Notes: generated by a model from the letters alone, not told the origin. A DNA stretch of 64,000 nt from Pyxidicoccus sp. MSG2 (GCF_026626705.1 NZ_JAPNKC010000001.1:1364001-1428000), one strand, 5' to 3'. Shown: positions 27,576 to 37,173, numbered from the stretch's first letter. Translations and numbers: made by a program.

Positions 27576-27592
27576 CGGAACACCCATTCAGT
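27576..27592 (+). promoter_or_regulatory. Candidate LexA-like box upstream of uvrA
   Basis: CGGAACACCCATTCAGT (27576-27592), 18 bases before the uvrA start, agrees at 14 of 17 positions with the motif I recall for Myxococcus xanthus LexA (a 17-mer ending GTTCAGS). The mismatches are at positions 2, 11 and 17. uvrA is a classic SOS gene, which makes the match more interesting than the score alone. The motif is recalled, not looked up. Confidence 0.35.
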
Positions 27593-27610
27593 GGTAAACG
27601 CCCGCCCATC

Positions 27611-30508
27611 ATGTCCGAGCCCGACGTCATCTCCCTCCGAGGCGCCAAGGAGCACAACCTCAAGAACGTCTCCCTGGACATCCCCAAGAAGAAGCTCGTC
27701 GTCTTCACGGGGGTCTCGGGGTCCGGCAAGAGCTCGCTCGCCTTCGACACGCTCTACGCGGAAGGCCAGCGTCGCTACGTGGAGAGCCTCTCCGCCTATG
27801 CCCGGCAGTTCCTCGGGCAGATGGAGAAGCCGAAGTACGACACCATCCGCGGCCTGTCGCCCACCATCTCCATCGAGCAGAAGGCGGCCAGCAACAACCC
27901 GCGCTCCACGGTGGGCACCGTCACCGAGGTGCACGACTACCTGCGCGTGCTCTACGCCTCCATCGGCGTGCAGCACTGCCCCCACTGCGGGCGCAAGGTG
28001 GGCAAGCAGAGCGCACAGCAGATTGTCGACGAAATCCTGAAGATGCCCGCGGGCAGCAAGATTCAGGTGCTCGCGCCGCTCGTCACCAACCGCAAGGGCG
28101 AGCACAAGGATTTGCTCACCGAGGCGCAGAAGCGCGGCTTCTCCCGCGCGCGCATCGACGGGGCGCTGAAGAGCCTGGAGGAGCGCATCGAGCTGGACAA
28201 GAAGTCCAAGCACGACATCGCGCTCGTCATCGACCGGCTGGTGCTCAAGCCCGACCTCAAGACGCGCCTCACCGACTCCGTGGAGACGGCGCTGCGCGAG
28301 GGCAAGGGCACCCTCATCGTCACCGACGAGAAGGGCACCCCGGCCTCGGACCGCGTCATGTCCGAGCTGAACGCGTGCCCCACCTGCGGCCTGTCCTTCG
28401 GAGATTTGACGCCCGCGTCCTTCTCCTTCAACAACCCGCTGGGCATGTGCACGGACTGCAACGGCCTGGGCACCAAGCCGGAGATGGACCCGGACCTCAT
28501 CGTCCCGGACCCGTCCCGCAGCATCCGCGATGGCGCGATTGAACCGTGGGCCACCGGCATGAATCGCGGCGAGGGCTGGACGGCGGACTTCGTGGAGAGC
28601 CTGGCCAAGGCGTTCAAGATTGATCTGGACGTGCCCTACGCGAAGCTGTCCAAGCGCGAGCAGACCACGCTGATGTACGGCTCCAACGGCAAGAGCTTCA
28701 CCGTCGAGTGGGGCGAGGGCGGCCAGTACAAGATGGAGTGGGAGGGCCTGGTCGAGCGCATGATGCGCAACTTCAAGACCACCACCTCCGAGGCCCGCCG
28801 CACCGAGCTGCAGAAGTACTTCAGCAGCAAGCCCTGCCCGTCGTGCAAGGGCGAGCGCCTGAAGCCGGAGAGCCGCGCGGTGAAGGTCCACGGCCAGTCG
28901 ATTGTGCAATTGAGCCGGCTGACCATCTCCGACGCGCTGGGCTTCCTCGGGGAGATGGGCCTGTCCGCGCACGAGCGGAAGATCGCCACCGAGCTGTTGA
29001 AGGAGATTCGCAGCCGCCTGTCCTTCCTGGTGGACGTGGGCCTGGGCTACCTGATGCTGGACCGCACCGCGTCCACGCTGTCCGGCGGCGAGAGCCAGCG
29101 CATCCGGCTGGCGTCGCAGATGGGCAGCGAGCTGACGGGCGTCATCTACATCCTCGACGAGCCCTCCATCGGCCTGCACCAGCGCGACAACGGCAAGCTG
29201 CTGACCACGCTCAAGCGCCTGCGCGACCTGGGCAACTCCGTCCTCGTGGTGGAGCACGACGAGGAGACGATGGAGGAGGCGGACTGGCTGGTGGACTTCG
29301 GCCCCGGCGCGGGTGAGCTGGGCGGACAGGTGGTGGCCCAGGGCACGCCGGCGCAGGTGATGGCGAACGAGGACAGCGAGACGGGCGCGTACCTCTCCGG
29401 GCGGAAGGAAATCGAGATTCCGCAGCAGCGCCGCAAGCCGGACCCCAAGCGCAAGCTGGTGATTCAGGGAGCGACGGAGAACAACCTGAAGAATGTGGAC
29501 GCGGAGATTCCGCTCGGCGTCTTCAGCGCGATTACCGGCGTGTCCGGCGCGGGCAAGTCCACGCTCATCAACGAAATCCTCTACCCCGCCCTGGCGCGGC
29601 ACCTCTACGAGAGCCGCGAGTCGCCCGGCAAGCACAAGTCGATTCAAGGCTTCGAGCACCTGGACAAGGTCATCGACATCGACCAGCGCCCCATCGGCCG
29701 CACCCCGCGCAGCAACCCGGCCACGTACACCAAGCTGTTCGACAACATCCGCGAGGTGTTCGCGATGACGCCGGAGGCGCGCGCCTTCGGCTACGGGCCG
29801 GGCCGCTTCAGCTTCAACATCAAGGGCGGCCGCTGCGAGTCGTGCGAGGGCGACGGCGTGAAGCTGGTGGAGATGCACTTCCTCGCGGACGTGTACGTGC
29901 CCTGCGAGGTGTGCGCCGGCAAGCGCTTCAACGAGGCCACCCTCCGCGTGCGCTACAAGGGGAAGAACATCGCCGAGGTGCTCGACATGAGCGTGCGCGA
30001 GGCGATGGAGCACTTCGGCGCGCACAAGGACATCATGCGCGTGCTGCAGACGTTGCATGACGTGGGCCTGAGCTACATCCGCCTGGGCCAGCCCTCCCCC
30101 ACCCTGTCCGGCGGCGAGGCCCAGCGAATCAAGCTGGCGCGTGAGTTGGCGCGCGTGGCCACCGGCCGCACGCTCTACATCCTCGACGAGCCCACCACGG
30201 GCCTGCACTTCGAGGACATCCGCAAGCTGTTGTCCGTGCTCAACCGGCTGGTGGAGGCGGGCAACAGCGTGCTCGTCATCGAGCACAACCTGGATGTCAT
30301 CAAGAGCGCGGACTGGGTCATCGACCTGGGCCCCGAGGGCGGCGCGGGCGGCGGCAGGATTCTCGCCACGGGCACGCCCGAGCAGGTGGCTCGGGTGGAG
30401 GGCAGCCACACCGGCCGCTACCTGGGGCACGTGCTGACGAAGGCGCGCAGGGCCCGGGTGGGCCAGCGCGTGGACGGCCCCGCGGTGGAGCTGCAGGAAG
30501 CCAGCTGA
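27611..30508 (+). CDS. uvrA: Excinuclease ABC subunit A
   Basis: 965 residues from the ATG at 27611, slightly longer than the usual 940. It is the damage-recognition ATPase of nucleotide-excision repair, acting as a dimer with UvrB. Two ABC modules: Walker A GVSGSGKSSL (about 35-44) with signature LSGGESQRIRLASQM, and GVSGAGKSTL (about 644-653) with signature LSGGEAQRIKLAREL. Zinc modules: CPTCGLSFGD...CTDCNG near 256-283 and CESCEGDG...CEVC near 744-771. Both ILDEP Walker B motifs and H-loops (VEHDEE, IEHNLD) are intact. No Shine-Dalgarno is visible at the ATG; an extension to 27509 was rejected as poorly conserved-looking. A LexA-like box precedes it. Confidence 0.97.
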   Translation: MSEPDVISLRGAKEHNLKNVSLDIPKKKLVVFTGVSGSGKSSLAFDTLYAEGQRRYVESLSAYARQFLGQMEKPKYDTIRGLSPTISIEQKAASNNPRSTVGTVTEVHDYLRVLYASIGVQHCPHCGRKVGKQSAQQIVDEILKMPAGSKIQVLAPLVTNRKGEHKDLLTEAQKRGFSRARIDGALKSLEERIELDKKSKHDIALVIDRLVLKPDLKTRLTDSVETALREGKGTLIVTDEKGTPASDRVMSELNACPTCGLSFGDLTPASFSFNNPLGMCTDCNGLGTKPEMDPDLIVPDPSRSIRDGAIEPWATGMNRGEGWTADFVESLAKAFKIDLDVPYAKLSKREQTTLMYGSNGKSFTVEWGEGGQYKMEWEGLVERMMRNFKTTTSEARRTELQKYFSSKPCPSCKGERLKPESRAVKVHGQSIVQLSRLTISDALGFLGEMGLSAHERKIATELLKEIRSRLSFLVDVGLGYLMLDRTASTLSGGESQRIRLASQMGSELTGVIYILDEPSIGLHQRDNGKLLTTLKRLRDLGNSVLVVEHDEETMEEADWLVDFGPGAGELGGQVVAQGTPAQVMANEDSETGAYLSGRKEIEIPQQRRKPDPKRKLVIQGATENNLKNVDAEIPLGVFSAITGVSGAGKSTLINEILYPALARHLYESRESPGKHKSIQGFEHLDKVIDIDQRPIGRTPRSNPATYTKLFDNIREVFAMTPEARAFGYGPGRFSFNIKGGRCESCEGDGVKLVEMHFLADVYVPCEVCAGKRFNEATLRVRYKGKNIAEVLDMSVREAMEHFGAHKDIMRVLQTLHDVGLSYIRLGQPSPTLSGGEAQRIKLARELARVATGRTLYILDEPTTGLHFEDIRKLLSVLNRLVEAGNSVLVIEHNLDVIKSADWVIDLGPEGGAGGGRILATGTPEQVARVEGSHTGRYLGHVLTKARRARVGQRVDGPAVELQEAS

Positions 30509-30878
30509 CGTCCGACCACACCGGCCGCCGCTTCCGTGACAATGGAGCGGGGGGCGGGGGTGCCTTCATTCACCCCCAACCCCCCGTCCACCTTGGAGGA
30601 ATGGTGTCACGGGAGGGGTGTGGCTCAAGAAGTGAGACGTACAGCGAGTCACATGATATGGCTGTCTCAATTCCTGTCAAACGCGACACAACTAATCGAG
30701 TTGTATCGTGAAACAGCATCTGTATTGGAATTGCGTGCCCATGCTCGTGGGAGAATTCCGGTAGGGGTGCGGGTAAGCGTGCCGGGCGGGGGTGGAGTTG
30801 GGGCGGGGGGTTGGGTAGGGTTCGAATCCTTGTTTTCTGGGAGCCCCCACCTTCTGCCACGAGAGAGTACCCTGTCGC
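30509..30878. other. 370-bp intergenic region with an AT-richer island and a palindrome
   Basis: No gene found. Bases about 30640-30740 are markedly AT-richer than their surroundings, as expected for promoter DNA of the following POT transporter. ACAACT (30688-30693) and AGTTGT (30699-30704) form a perfect inverted repeat around AATCG, a candidate operator. Downstream, about 30770-30820 is a G-rich run. Isolated tRNA T-arm-like bases at 30819-30829 are discussed under rejected items. Confidence 0.45.
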
Positions 30879-32333
30879 ATGGCACAGCCCACCGCCGCCG
30901 CGCAGAGCAACAAGTTCCCCCCGCAAATCCCGTACATCATCGGCCAGGAGGCCTGTGAGCGGTTCAGCTTCTACGGGATGCGCGGAATCCTCACCGTGTT
31001 CCTGGCGGACTACCTGCTCCGGCAGACCGCGGGTGAGGGCGAGGACCGCGCCGCCCTCGCGAAGAGCTACTTCCACCTCTTCATGTTCGGCGTGTACTGG
31101 TTCCCGCTCGTGGGCGGGTGGCTCGCCGACCGGGTGTTCGGCAAGTTCAAGGTCATCCTCTGGCTGAGCCTGGTGTACTGCGCGGGCCACGCGTGCCTGG
31201 CGTTCTTCGAGAACGTGCCGCTGGGCTTCTACTTCGGGCTGCTGCTCATCGCGATGGGCTCGGGCGGAATCAAGCCGTGTGTCGCGGCGATGGTGGGGGA
31301 CCAGTTCGACGAGTCCAACAAGCACCTCGTGAACAAGATCTTCTCCATCTTCTACTGGAGCATCAACCTCGGCTCGTTCTTCGCGGCGCTCTTCATCCCG
31401 GCCATCCTGGCGAAGTACGGGCCGTCGGTGGCGTTCGGCATTCCGGGCATCCTGATGTTCATCGCCACGGCCATCTACTGGCTGGGCCGCCGCCACTACG
31501 TGTTGGTGCCGCCCACGGGGAAGAACCCGCACTCGTTCTTCCACGTGGTCATGTCCGCGCTGTCGCCGAAGGGCGGGCGCGTGAAGGGCTCGCACTGGCT
31601 GGACGCCGCGCGGGCCGAGCACCCCGAGCCCGCCGTCGAGGGCGTCAAGGCGGTGCTCCGCCTCGTGCTGCTCTTCATCCCGGTGATGTTCTTCTGGATG
31701 ATTTTCGACCAGAAGGCCTCGACGCTGGTGCTGCAGGCCAAGGCGATGGACCCGGTGGTGGGCCCCTTCACCTTCCAGCCGAGCCAGATTCAGCTCATCA
31801 ACCCCGGCCTGGTGATGATTCTCATCCCGCTGCTCACGGTGGCGGTGTACCCGCTGTTCAAGCGCCTGGGCTGGGAGTTGACGCCGCTGCGCCGCATGCC
31901 GCTGGGCATGGTGCTGTGCGCGGCGTCCTACGTCATTGCCGGCTTCTTCCAGATCCGCATGGACGAGAAGGAGGTGCTCAACATCGCGTGGATGGTGCTG
32001 CCCTACGCGGTGCTGACGGTGGCGGAGATTCTGGTGTCCACCACGGGCCTGGAGTTCGCGTACACGCAGGCGCCCCGCGAGATGAAGAGCGTGGTGCAGT
32101 CGCTGTGGCTGGTGACGACGGCACTCGCGAACATCTTCGTGGCCTTCATCTCGGGCATCAAGGCGTTCCAGGGCCCGAGCCAGTTCTTCTTCTACGGCAG
32201 CCTCGCGCTGCTGGCGGGACTGATGCTCTGGCTCGTGGCGCGTAGGTTCCAGGTGCGCGACTACTTCCAGGCCGCGGCCCCCGTCCCCACCGGCGAGCAC
32301 ACCACGGCCGGAGCGACGGCCAAGACGGCGTAG
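30879..32333 (+). CDS. POT/PTR2-family proton-coupled oligopeptide transporter (first copy)
   Basis: 484 residues, ATG at 30879. The POT signature ExxERFxYY is present as EACERFSFYGMRGILTVFL (about 24-42), and the second family block reads GSGGIKPCVAAMVGDQFDES. Twelve or more membrane helices alternate through the length, ending FFYGSLALLAGLMLWLVARR. These carriers import di- and tripeptides with protons across the inner membrane, a natural fit for a predator that digests proteins outside the cell. It faces a second POT gene across a shared terminator; the two differ substantially, so this is not a recent duplication. Confidence 0.93.
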   Translation: MAQPTAAAQSNKFPPQIPYIIGQEACERFSFYGMRGILTVFLADYLLRQTAGEGEDRAALAKSYFHLFMFGVYWFPLVGGWLADRVFGKFKVILWLSLVYCAGHACLAFFENVPLGFYFGLLLIAMGSGGIKPCVAAMVGDQFDESNKHLVNKIFSIFYWSINLGSFFAALFIPAILAKYGPSVAFGIPGILMFIATAIYWLGRRHYVLVPPTGKNPHSFFHVVMSALSPKGGRVKGSHWLDAARAEHPEPAVEGVKAVLRLVLLFIPVMFFWMIFDQKASTLVLQAKAMDPVVGPFTFQPSQIQLINPGLVMILIPLLTVAVYPLFKRLGWELTPLRRMPLGMVLCAASYVIAGFFQIRMDEKEVLNIAWMVLPYAVLTVAEILVSTTGLEFAYTQAPREMKSVVQSLWLVTTALANIFVAFISGIKAFQGPSQFFFYGSLALLAGLMLWLVARRFQVRDYFQAAAPVPTGEHTTAGATAKTA

Positions 32334-32434
32334 CCCACCGCGCCCCGGCTCCGGAAGACGGGGCTGGGGGCTGCCGGTGCCGGGCGTCGGCCGCGAGCGA
32401 CTGACGCCCGCCGCCCGGGGGTGCAGGGAAAACA

Positions 32435-32471
32435 AAAACGCCGGAGCCCCTCACGGGTGCTCCGGCGTTTT
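32435..32471. terminator. Bidirectional intrinsic terminator between two POT genes
   Basis: AAAACGCCGGAGC (32435-32447) pairs perfectly with GCTCCGGCGTTTT (32459-32471), a 13-bp stem, and CCC/GGG inside the loop can extend it. The A run on one side and T run on the other give a U tract in both directions, so it serves both convergent transporter genes. The clearest terminator in the window. Confidence 0.92.
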
Positions 32472-32521
32472 CGCTTCACGCGGAAGGTGGGGCGACTGGC
32501 GCCCCAACCGTCAGGCGTGGC

Positions 32522-34096
32522 TCAGGCCGCGGCCGCGGCGCCGCCCTGCGTGGTGGTGGCGGGCGCGGCGGGCTTCACCTCGTCCGTGCCGTGCATGAGC
32601 GCCTTCACCTTGCCGCTCAGCGCCCAGAGGAGGCCGCCGCCCAGCACGCCCACCGCGACGAGCGAGAGGAACACGTTGAACTCGCCCATCTGCTCACTGT
32701 AGCCGCCCACCACGCCGGACAGCTTGTTGGCCGCCGCGTTGGCGAGGAACCACACGCCCATCATCGCGCTGACCATCCGCGCCGGGGCGACCTTCGTCAC
32801 CATGGAGAGGCCCACGGGGGACAGGCACAGCTCGCCCACGGTGTGGAAGAGGTAGGCCATGATGACCCACCAGGCGGCCGCCTTGCCCATCAGCGCGCTC
32901 TCGCGCGAGGCGCCCACCATGAAGAGGAAGCCCAGGCCCATGAAGATGAGGCCGAAGGCCATCTTCACCGCCACGTTCGGGTCCTTGCCGCGCGCGGCCA
33001 GCCGGCTCCAGAGCGCCGCCATGAGCGGGGCGAGCAGCACGATGAACGCGGAGTTGAAGTTCTGGAACCAGGTCGTGGGGATCTGCCAGCCGAACACGCC
33101 GCGGTCCACCTTCTGGTCCGTGTAGAGGTTCATCAGGCCGCCGGCCTGCTCGAAGCCCATCCAGAAGAGGACGACGAAGACGGCGATGATGAAGATGGAG
33201 ATGACGCGGTCGCGCTCCTGCTTCGTCAGCGCGCCGGCCTGCGCCTCCGCCGCGCTCTGTCCCTTGTTCAGCACGTTGTTGCCCATGAACGCGCAGAACG
33301 CGAACACCGCGCCCGCGGCGATGAAGCGCACCAGCGTGGCCACGGACGTGTCCTCGGCGAGCGACGGCACCAGGGCCGCCAGGCCGTAGAAGACGACGAC
33401 GGCGATGGTGATGGCCACCGCGTACATCCCCACCCGGCGCCAGGCCTCGCGGCGCTCCGCGTCCGTCTTCTGGGGCGTCAGGCCCACCTTGCCGAGCAGG
33501 TTGCGGCTCAGCGCGAGGAACGTGACGAGGCCCAGGAACATGCCCACGCCGGCGGCGCCGAAGCCCCAGTGCCAGCCGACCTTCTCACCCAGGGTGCCGC
33601 AGATGAAGTTGCCGAGCACCGCGCCCAGGTTGATGCCCATGTAGAAGATGGTGAAGGCGCCGTCGCGACGGCCGTCACCCTGCTCGTACAGGCCACCCAC
33701 CATGGTGGAGATGTTGGGCTTGAAGAAGCCGTTGCCGGCGATCAGGAAACCGAGCCCCGTGAAGAAGACGGCCTGTCCTGGAAGTGCAAGCAAGAGATGG
33801 CCAATCATCATCAGCGTGCCGCCGAAGACCACGGCCTTCCGCTGCCCGATGAGGTTGTCGGCGATGTAGCCACCTGCAATCGGCGTCAGGTACACGAGGC
33901 CGGTGTACGTGCCGTAGAGCGAGAGCGCGTTCCCCGTGGTCCAGCCCCAGCCGGCGACCTTGTCGGTGAGGAAGAGCACCAGCAGGCCACGCATGCCGTA
34001 ATAGGACATGCGCTCCCACATCTCGGTGAAGAACAGGAGGTAGAGCCCTCGGGGGTGGCCCTTGCGGGCGGCGCCCGCGGCGTCGGTGGCTTGCAT
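32522..34096 (-). CDS. POT/PTR2-family proton-coupled oligopeptide transporter (second copy)
   Basis: 524 residues, ATG at 34096 preceded by AAGGA at useful spacing. The POT signature reads TEMWERMSYYGMRGLLVLFL (about 29-48), then GNGFFKPNISTMVGGLYEQG in the second block, both close to the DtpT/YclF-type bacterial proteins. Around 14 membrane helices, with the final loop LSGKVKALMHGTDEVKPAAP cytoplasmic. Imports di/tripeptides. Convergent with the first POT gene and sharing its bidirectional terminator. The hybrid kinase operon lies upstream on the same strand, separated by 161 bases that include a hairpin. Confidence 0.93.
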   Translation of the reverse strand: MQATDAAGAARKGHPRGLYLLFFTEMWERMSYYGMRGLLVLFLTDKVAGWGWTTGNALSLYGTYTGLVYLTPIAGGYIADNLIGQRKAVVFGGTLMMIGHLLLALPGQAVFFTGLGFLIAGNGFFKPNISTMVGGLYEQGDGRRDGAFTIFYMGINLGAVLGNFICGTLGEKVGWHWGFGAAGVGMFLGLVTFLALSRNLLGKVGLTPQKTDAERREAWRRVGMYAVAITIAVVVFYGLAALVPSLAEDTSVATLVRFIAAGAVFAFCAFMGNNVLNKGQSAAEAQAGALTKQERDRVISIFIIAVFVVLFWMGFEQAGGLMNLYTDQKVDRGVFGWQIPTTWFQNFNSAFIVLLAPLMAALWSRLAARGKDPNVAVKMAFGLIFMGLGFLFMVGASRESALMGKAAAWWVIMAYLFHTVGELCLSPVGLSMVTKVAPARMVSAMMGVWFLANAAANKLSGVVGGYSEQMGEFNVFLSLVAVGVLGGGLLWALSGKVKALMHGTDEVKPAAPATTTQGGAAAAA

Positions 34097-34160
34097 GCCG
34101 TGGTTTCCTTGAAAGGAGGGGTGTAACGGAAAAGAGGCGTGACTGTAGCAGACACGCCGG

Positions 34161-34190
34161 CCGTGCCCAGGAGGACACCTGGGGACACGG
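34161..34190 (-). terminator. Hairpin between kinase operon and POT gene
   Basis: CCGTGCCCAGG (34161-34171) pairs with CCTGGG then CACGG (34178-34190) across a 2-base bulge. It lies 67 bases beyond the stop of the hybrid kinase on the minus strand and before the POT leader. No U tract follows, so it may be a terminator or a leader structure. Confidence 0.4.
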
Positions 34191-34257
34191 AGAATTCCCT
34201 ACTCACTGAATGGGCAACCCGACTGCCGGTCCGGGCAGGCGGGCGTTGGCGGCCGGC

Positions 34258-37173
34258 TCAGCCCAGGCGTCCGACGCGAGGCTCCGGGGCGGGCTCGGAG
34301 TGCCCGCTCGGAGCGACGGCCGGGGGACGCAGTGGCAGGCGGACCTCCACCTGGGTGCCCTCGCCGAGCGCGCTGGTGAGGGTGATGTGCCCGCCATGAC
34401 GCAGGATGATGCGGCGGCTGAGCGCCAGGCCCAGGCCCGTGCCCTCCCCCGCCGCGCGGGTGGAGAAGAAGGGCTGGAAGAGGCGCTCCATGTCCTCCTT
34501 GCGGATGCCCACCCCGTCGTCGCTGATGGTGACCACCGCCTCGTCGCCGCGGCACACCGTGGCCACCTTCACGCGCCCGTGCTCGCCCACGGCCTTGAGG
34601 GCGTTGTCGAGCAGGTTGAGCCACACCTGGTTGAGGGTGCCCGGGTCTCCCAGCAGCATCTCCGTGCACTGGTAGGCGCGCTCCACCGTCACGCCGGAGG
34701 GCACCTTCCACGCCAGGACGCTCAGCGTGGACTCCAGCGACGCGTCCAGGGACAGCGCCACCGGCGTGTCGCTGGTGCGGGTGAAGGAGAGCAGGGACTC
34801 GGCCAGGTGGCGGATGCGCTGGCCGCACTCCTCCACCACCTCCAGCATGGCCTTGCCCAGGTCCGCTTCCGCGGGCCCGCCGGCCATCATGTCCTTGAGC
34901 GGCTGCAGCGCGTTCATCAGCCCGTTGAGCGGGTTGCGCACCTCGTGCGCGAAGCCGGAGGTGAGCAGACCGATGGCCGCCAGCCGCTCGTTCTCCGCCG
35001 CGCGCACCGCCGCCTCGCGCAGGCGCAACTGGGTTTCGATGCGGGCCAGCAATTCGCGCGGGCTGAAGGGCTTGCCCAGGTAGTCGTTGGCGCCGGTGCC
35101 CAGGGCCTCCACCTTCGCGGACACCTCCTGCCGCGCGGTGAGGAGGATGATGGGGATGTCCACCGTGCGCGAGTCGGCGCGCAGCGCCACCAGCATCTGC
35201 AGGCCGGAGAGCACGGGCATCATCACGTCGGACACGATGAGGTGCGGCCGCTCCGTCAGCGCGCGCTGCCGTCCCTCCTCGCCGTTGACGGCCTCCAGCA
35301 CCTGGTAGTGCTGGGACAGCAGGCCGGTGACGAACCTGCGGATTTCGGCGTCGTCCTCCACCACCAGCACGCGGTGCGCATCGGGCCTGGGGCCCGCGTG
35401 GTCCCTCGCGGGCGCGGACGAGGAGACGGTGCCGGCCGGGCCACCCGTCTCCAGCGCGGGGAAGGCCCCGGAGGTGCGACGGTCCCGACGCACCGGAACG
35501 ATGGCGTCCGCCCGGCGCCGCTCGCGCAAGTCCTCGCGGATGTGGGCGGAGCCCTTGGGCAGCCGGACGTGGAAGGTGGAGCCCTTGCCCAGCTCGCTCT
35601 TCACCGTGATTCCGCCCGAGTGCAGCTCCAGCGTCTCCTTCACCAGCGCCAGGCCAATGCCGGTGCCGCCGAAGCGCCGGGTGCCGCTGTTGTCCGCCTG
35701 GGCGAAGCGGTCGAAGATGACGGCGCAGTCCTGCTGGGAGATGCCCTGGCCGGTGTCCTCCACCTCGACGTGCACGTCCGTCGCGTCCTCGCTCACGCGC
35801 ACCGTCACCCCGCCCTTCTGGGTGAACTTGAGCGCGTTGGACAGCAGGTTCTGGAAGACGATGTCGATGCGCTCGTGGTCCACCTGGACGGGCGTCAGCA
35901 CCTGGCCCTCCAGCTTCAGCCACACGCCCTGCCGCTCCGCCATGGTGAAGAAGGGCGGCAGCACCGAGCTCAAGAAGCCGTGCAGCTCCAACGGCTGGTA
36001 GCGCAGCCGCGCCTTGCCGGACTCCAGCTGCGCCAGGTCGAGCAGGTTGTTGATGAGCCGCAACAGGCGCTGGGCGCTGCGCTCCATGGTGGACACGTGC
36101 TGCTCCACCACCGCCGGCAGCCCCTCCGCGCGCTTCTCCAGCGACTCCAGCGTCAGCAGGATGAGGGTGAGCGGCGTGCGCAGCTCATGGCTCACGTTGT
36201 CGAAGAACTCGCTCTTGAGCCGGTCCAGCTCCTGCTGCCGGGAGAGCGACAGCTCCAGCTTGGCGTTGGCCTCGGACAGCGCCTGGGTGCGCTCGGCGAC
36301 GCGGTCTTCCAGTGCCACGTTGGCGCGGAAGATCTCCTCGTTGCGCCGCTGCAAGTCCTCCAGCGAGGTGCGCAGGCCCTGGTGCTGCTCGGACAGCAGC
36401 GCGTCCTTGCGCAGCAGGGCCCCGCGCGTGTCCAGCCACGTCCCCACGGCGACGCCCGCCATGCCCAGGGCGGTGACGGCGAACACGGGCGGCGCCAAGT
36501 CCAGCGCACCGCAGGCCAGGCCGCCCAGCATCCCCACCAGGCCGCCCGCGGCGAAGCGCCAGGCCAGGGGCGGCAGGTTCTGCCAATGGCACTCGTACTC
36601 GCAGCAGGGTGCCCCCTCTACCTGGCACTGGAGCTCCTTCACGTCCGCGAGGGGCAGGTTCCAGACGGTGGGGAACGCGGCGAGGTTGGCCTGGCGCGTG
36701 CGGCAGAGGTTGCGATTGCTCTCGCGGATGCGGCTGGAGTACTGCACCTTCACCCACGAGTCGGCCATCTGCAGGATGCGGAAGCCGCCCACGCGGTTGT
36801 AGGTGTGGTCCAGCTCCAGCGCGCGCTCGTAGACGCTGCGCGGGGTGGCCACCGCCCGCATCATGTAGAAGAGGAAGCCCACCGCCTCCGGGCTGGCGAT
36901 GCGGCGGCCCGCCTTGGTGATGAAGTCCGGGTCCCCCGAGTCCCTGTCCAACACGTCGAAGAGGCGCTCGGTGAAGTCCAGCGAGACGAAGTTGGTGAGC
37001 GTCTCCACGTACTCCAGCGACAGCGGCAGTCCCTCGCGGCGCCAGACGCGCTGCAGCCGCTCGCGCCCGTACGTGCGCTCGTAGTGCAGCAGCAGGGCGC
37101 GAAACATCCTGACGCTGATCTCGGGCGTGTCGGGGGCCGGCGGTGCGGTCGCCAGGTCCGCGGGGACGGTCAA
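34258..37173 (-). CDS. Hybrid sensor histidine kinase with two kinase cores around a receiver
   Basis: 971 residues. The start is a TTG at 37173 that overlaps the stop of the upstream methyltransferase (TTGA). Domains in order: an N-terminal sensor of about 200 residues ending in a Cys-rich motif (ELQCQVEGAPCCEYECHW), which recalls the V4R/4VR-like sensor ending; one or two membrane helices (about 208-250); a coiled coil; HisKA/HATPase with His329 (VSHELRTPL) and GTGIGLALVKE; a receiver with Asp649 (LIVSDVMMP); and a second HisKA/HATPase with His743 (FAHEVRNPLN) and GTGLGLALSRR. Both kinase cores and the receiver keep key residues. Last gene of a coupled three-gene operon; the input signal is unknown. 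Confidence 0.88.
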   Translation of the reverse strand: MTVPADLATAPPAPDTPEISVRMFRALLLHYERTYGRERLQRVWRREGLPLSLEYVETLTNFVSLDFTERLFDVLDRDSGDPDFITKAGRRIASPEAVGFLFYMMRAVATPRSVYERALELDHTYNRVGGFRILQMADSWVKVQYSSRIRESNRNLCRTRQANLAAFPTVWNLPLADVKELQCQVEGAPCCEYECHWQNLPPLAWRFAAGGLVGMLGGLACGALDLAPPVFAVTALGMAGVAVGTWLDTRGALLRKDALLSEQHQGLRTSLEDLQRRNEEIFRANVALEDRVAERTQALSEANAKLELSLSRQQELDRLKSEFFDNVSHELRTPLTLILLTLESLEKRAEGLPAVVEQHVSTMERSAQRLLRLINNLLDLAQLESGKARLRYQPLELHGFLSSVLPPFFTMAERQGVWLKLEGQVLTPVQVDHERIDIVFQNLLSNALKFTQKGGVTVRVSEDATDVHVEVEDTGQGISQQDCAVIFDRFAQADNSGTRRFGGTGIGLALVKETLELHSGGITVKSELGKGSTFHVRLPKGSAHIREDLRERRRADAIVPVRRDRRTSGAFPALETGGPAGTVSSSAPARDHAGPRPDAHRVLVVEDDAEIRRFVTGLLSQHYQVLEAVNGEEGRQRALTERPHLIVSDVMMPVLSGLQMLVALRADSRTVDIPIILLTARQEVSAKVEALGTGANDYLGKPFSPRELLARIETQLRLREAAVRAAENERLAAIGLLTSGFAHEVRNPLNGLMNALQPLKDMMAGGPAEADLGKAMLEVVEECGQRIRHLAESLLSFTRTSDTPVALSLDASLESTLSVLAWKVPSGVTVERAYQCTEMLLGDPGTLNQVWLNLLDNALKAVGEHGRVKVATVCRGDEAVVTISDDGVGIRKEDMERLFQPFFSTRAAGEGTGLGLALSRRIILRHGGHITLTSALGEGTQVEVRLPLRPPAVAPSGHSEPAPEPRVGRLG

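Noticed and set aside
27422-30430. 1002-residue minus-strand frame antisense to uvrA
   Set aside because: Composition is His/Leu/Arg-rich shadow coding with no domain; uvrA on the other strand has all its motifs.
30819-30829. tRNA T-arm-like word GGTTCGAATCC
   Set aside because: The T-stem and loop look right, but the following seven bases (TTTTCTG) have no pairing acceptor strand in the upstream 80 bases, and no D-arm or anticodon arm can be drawn. Treated as chance.
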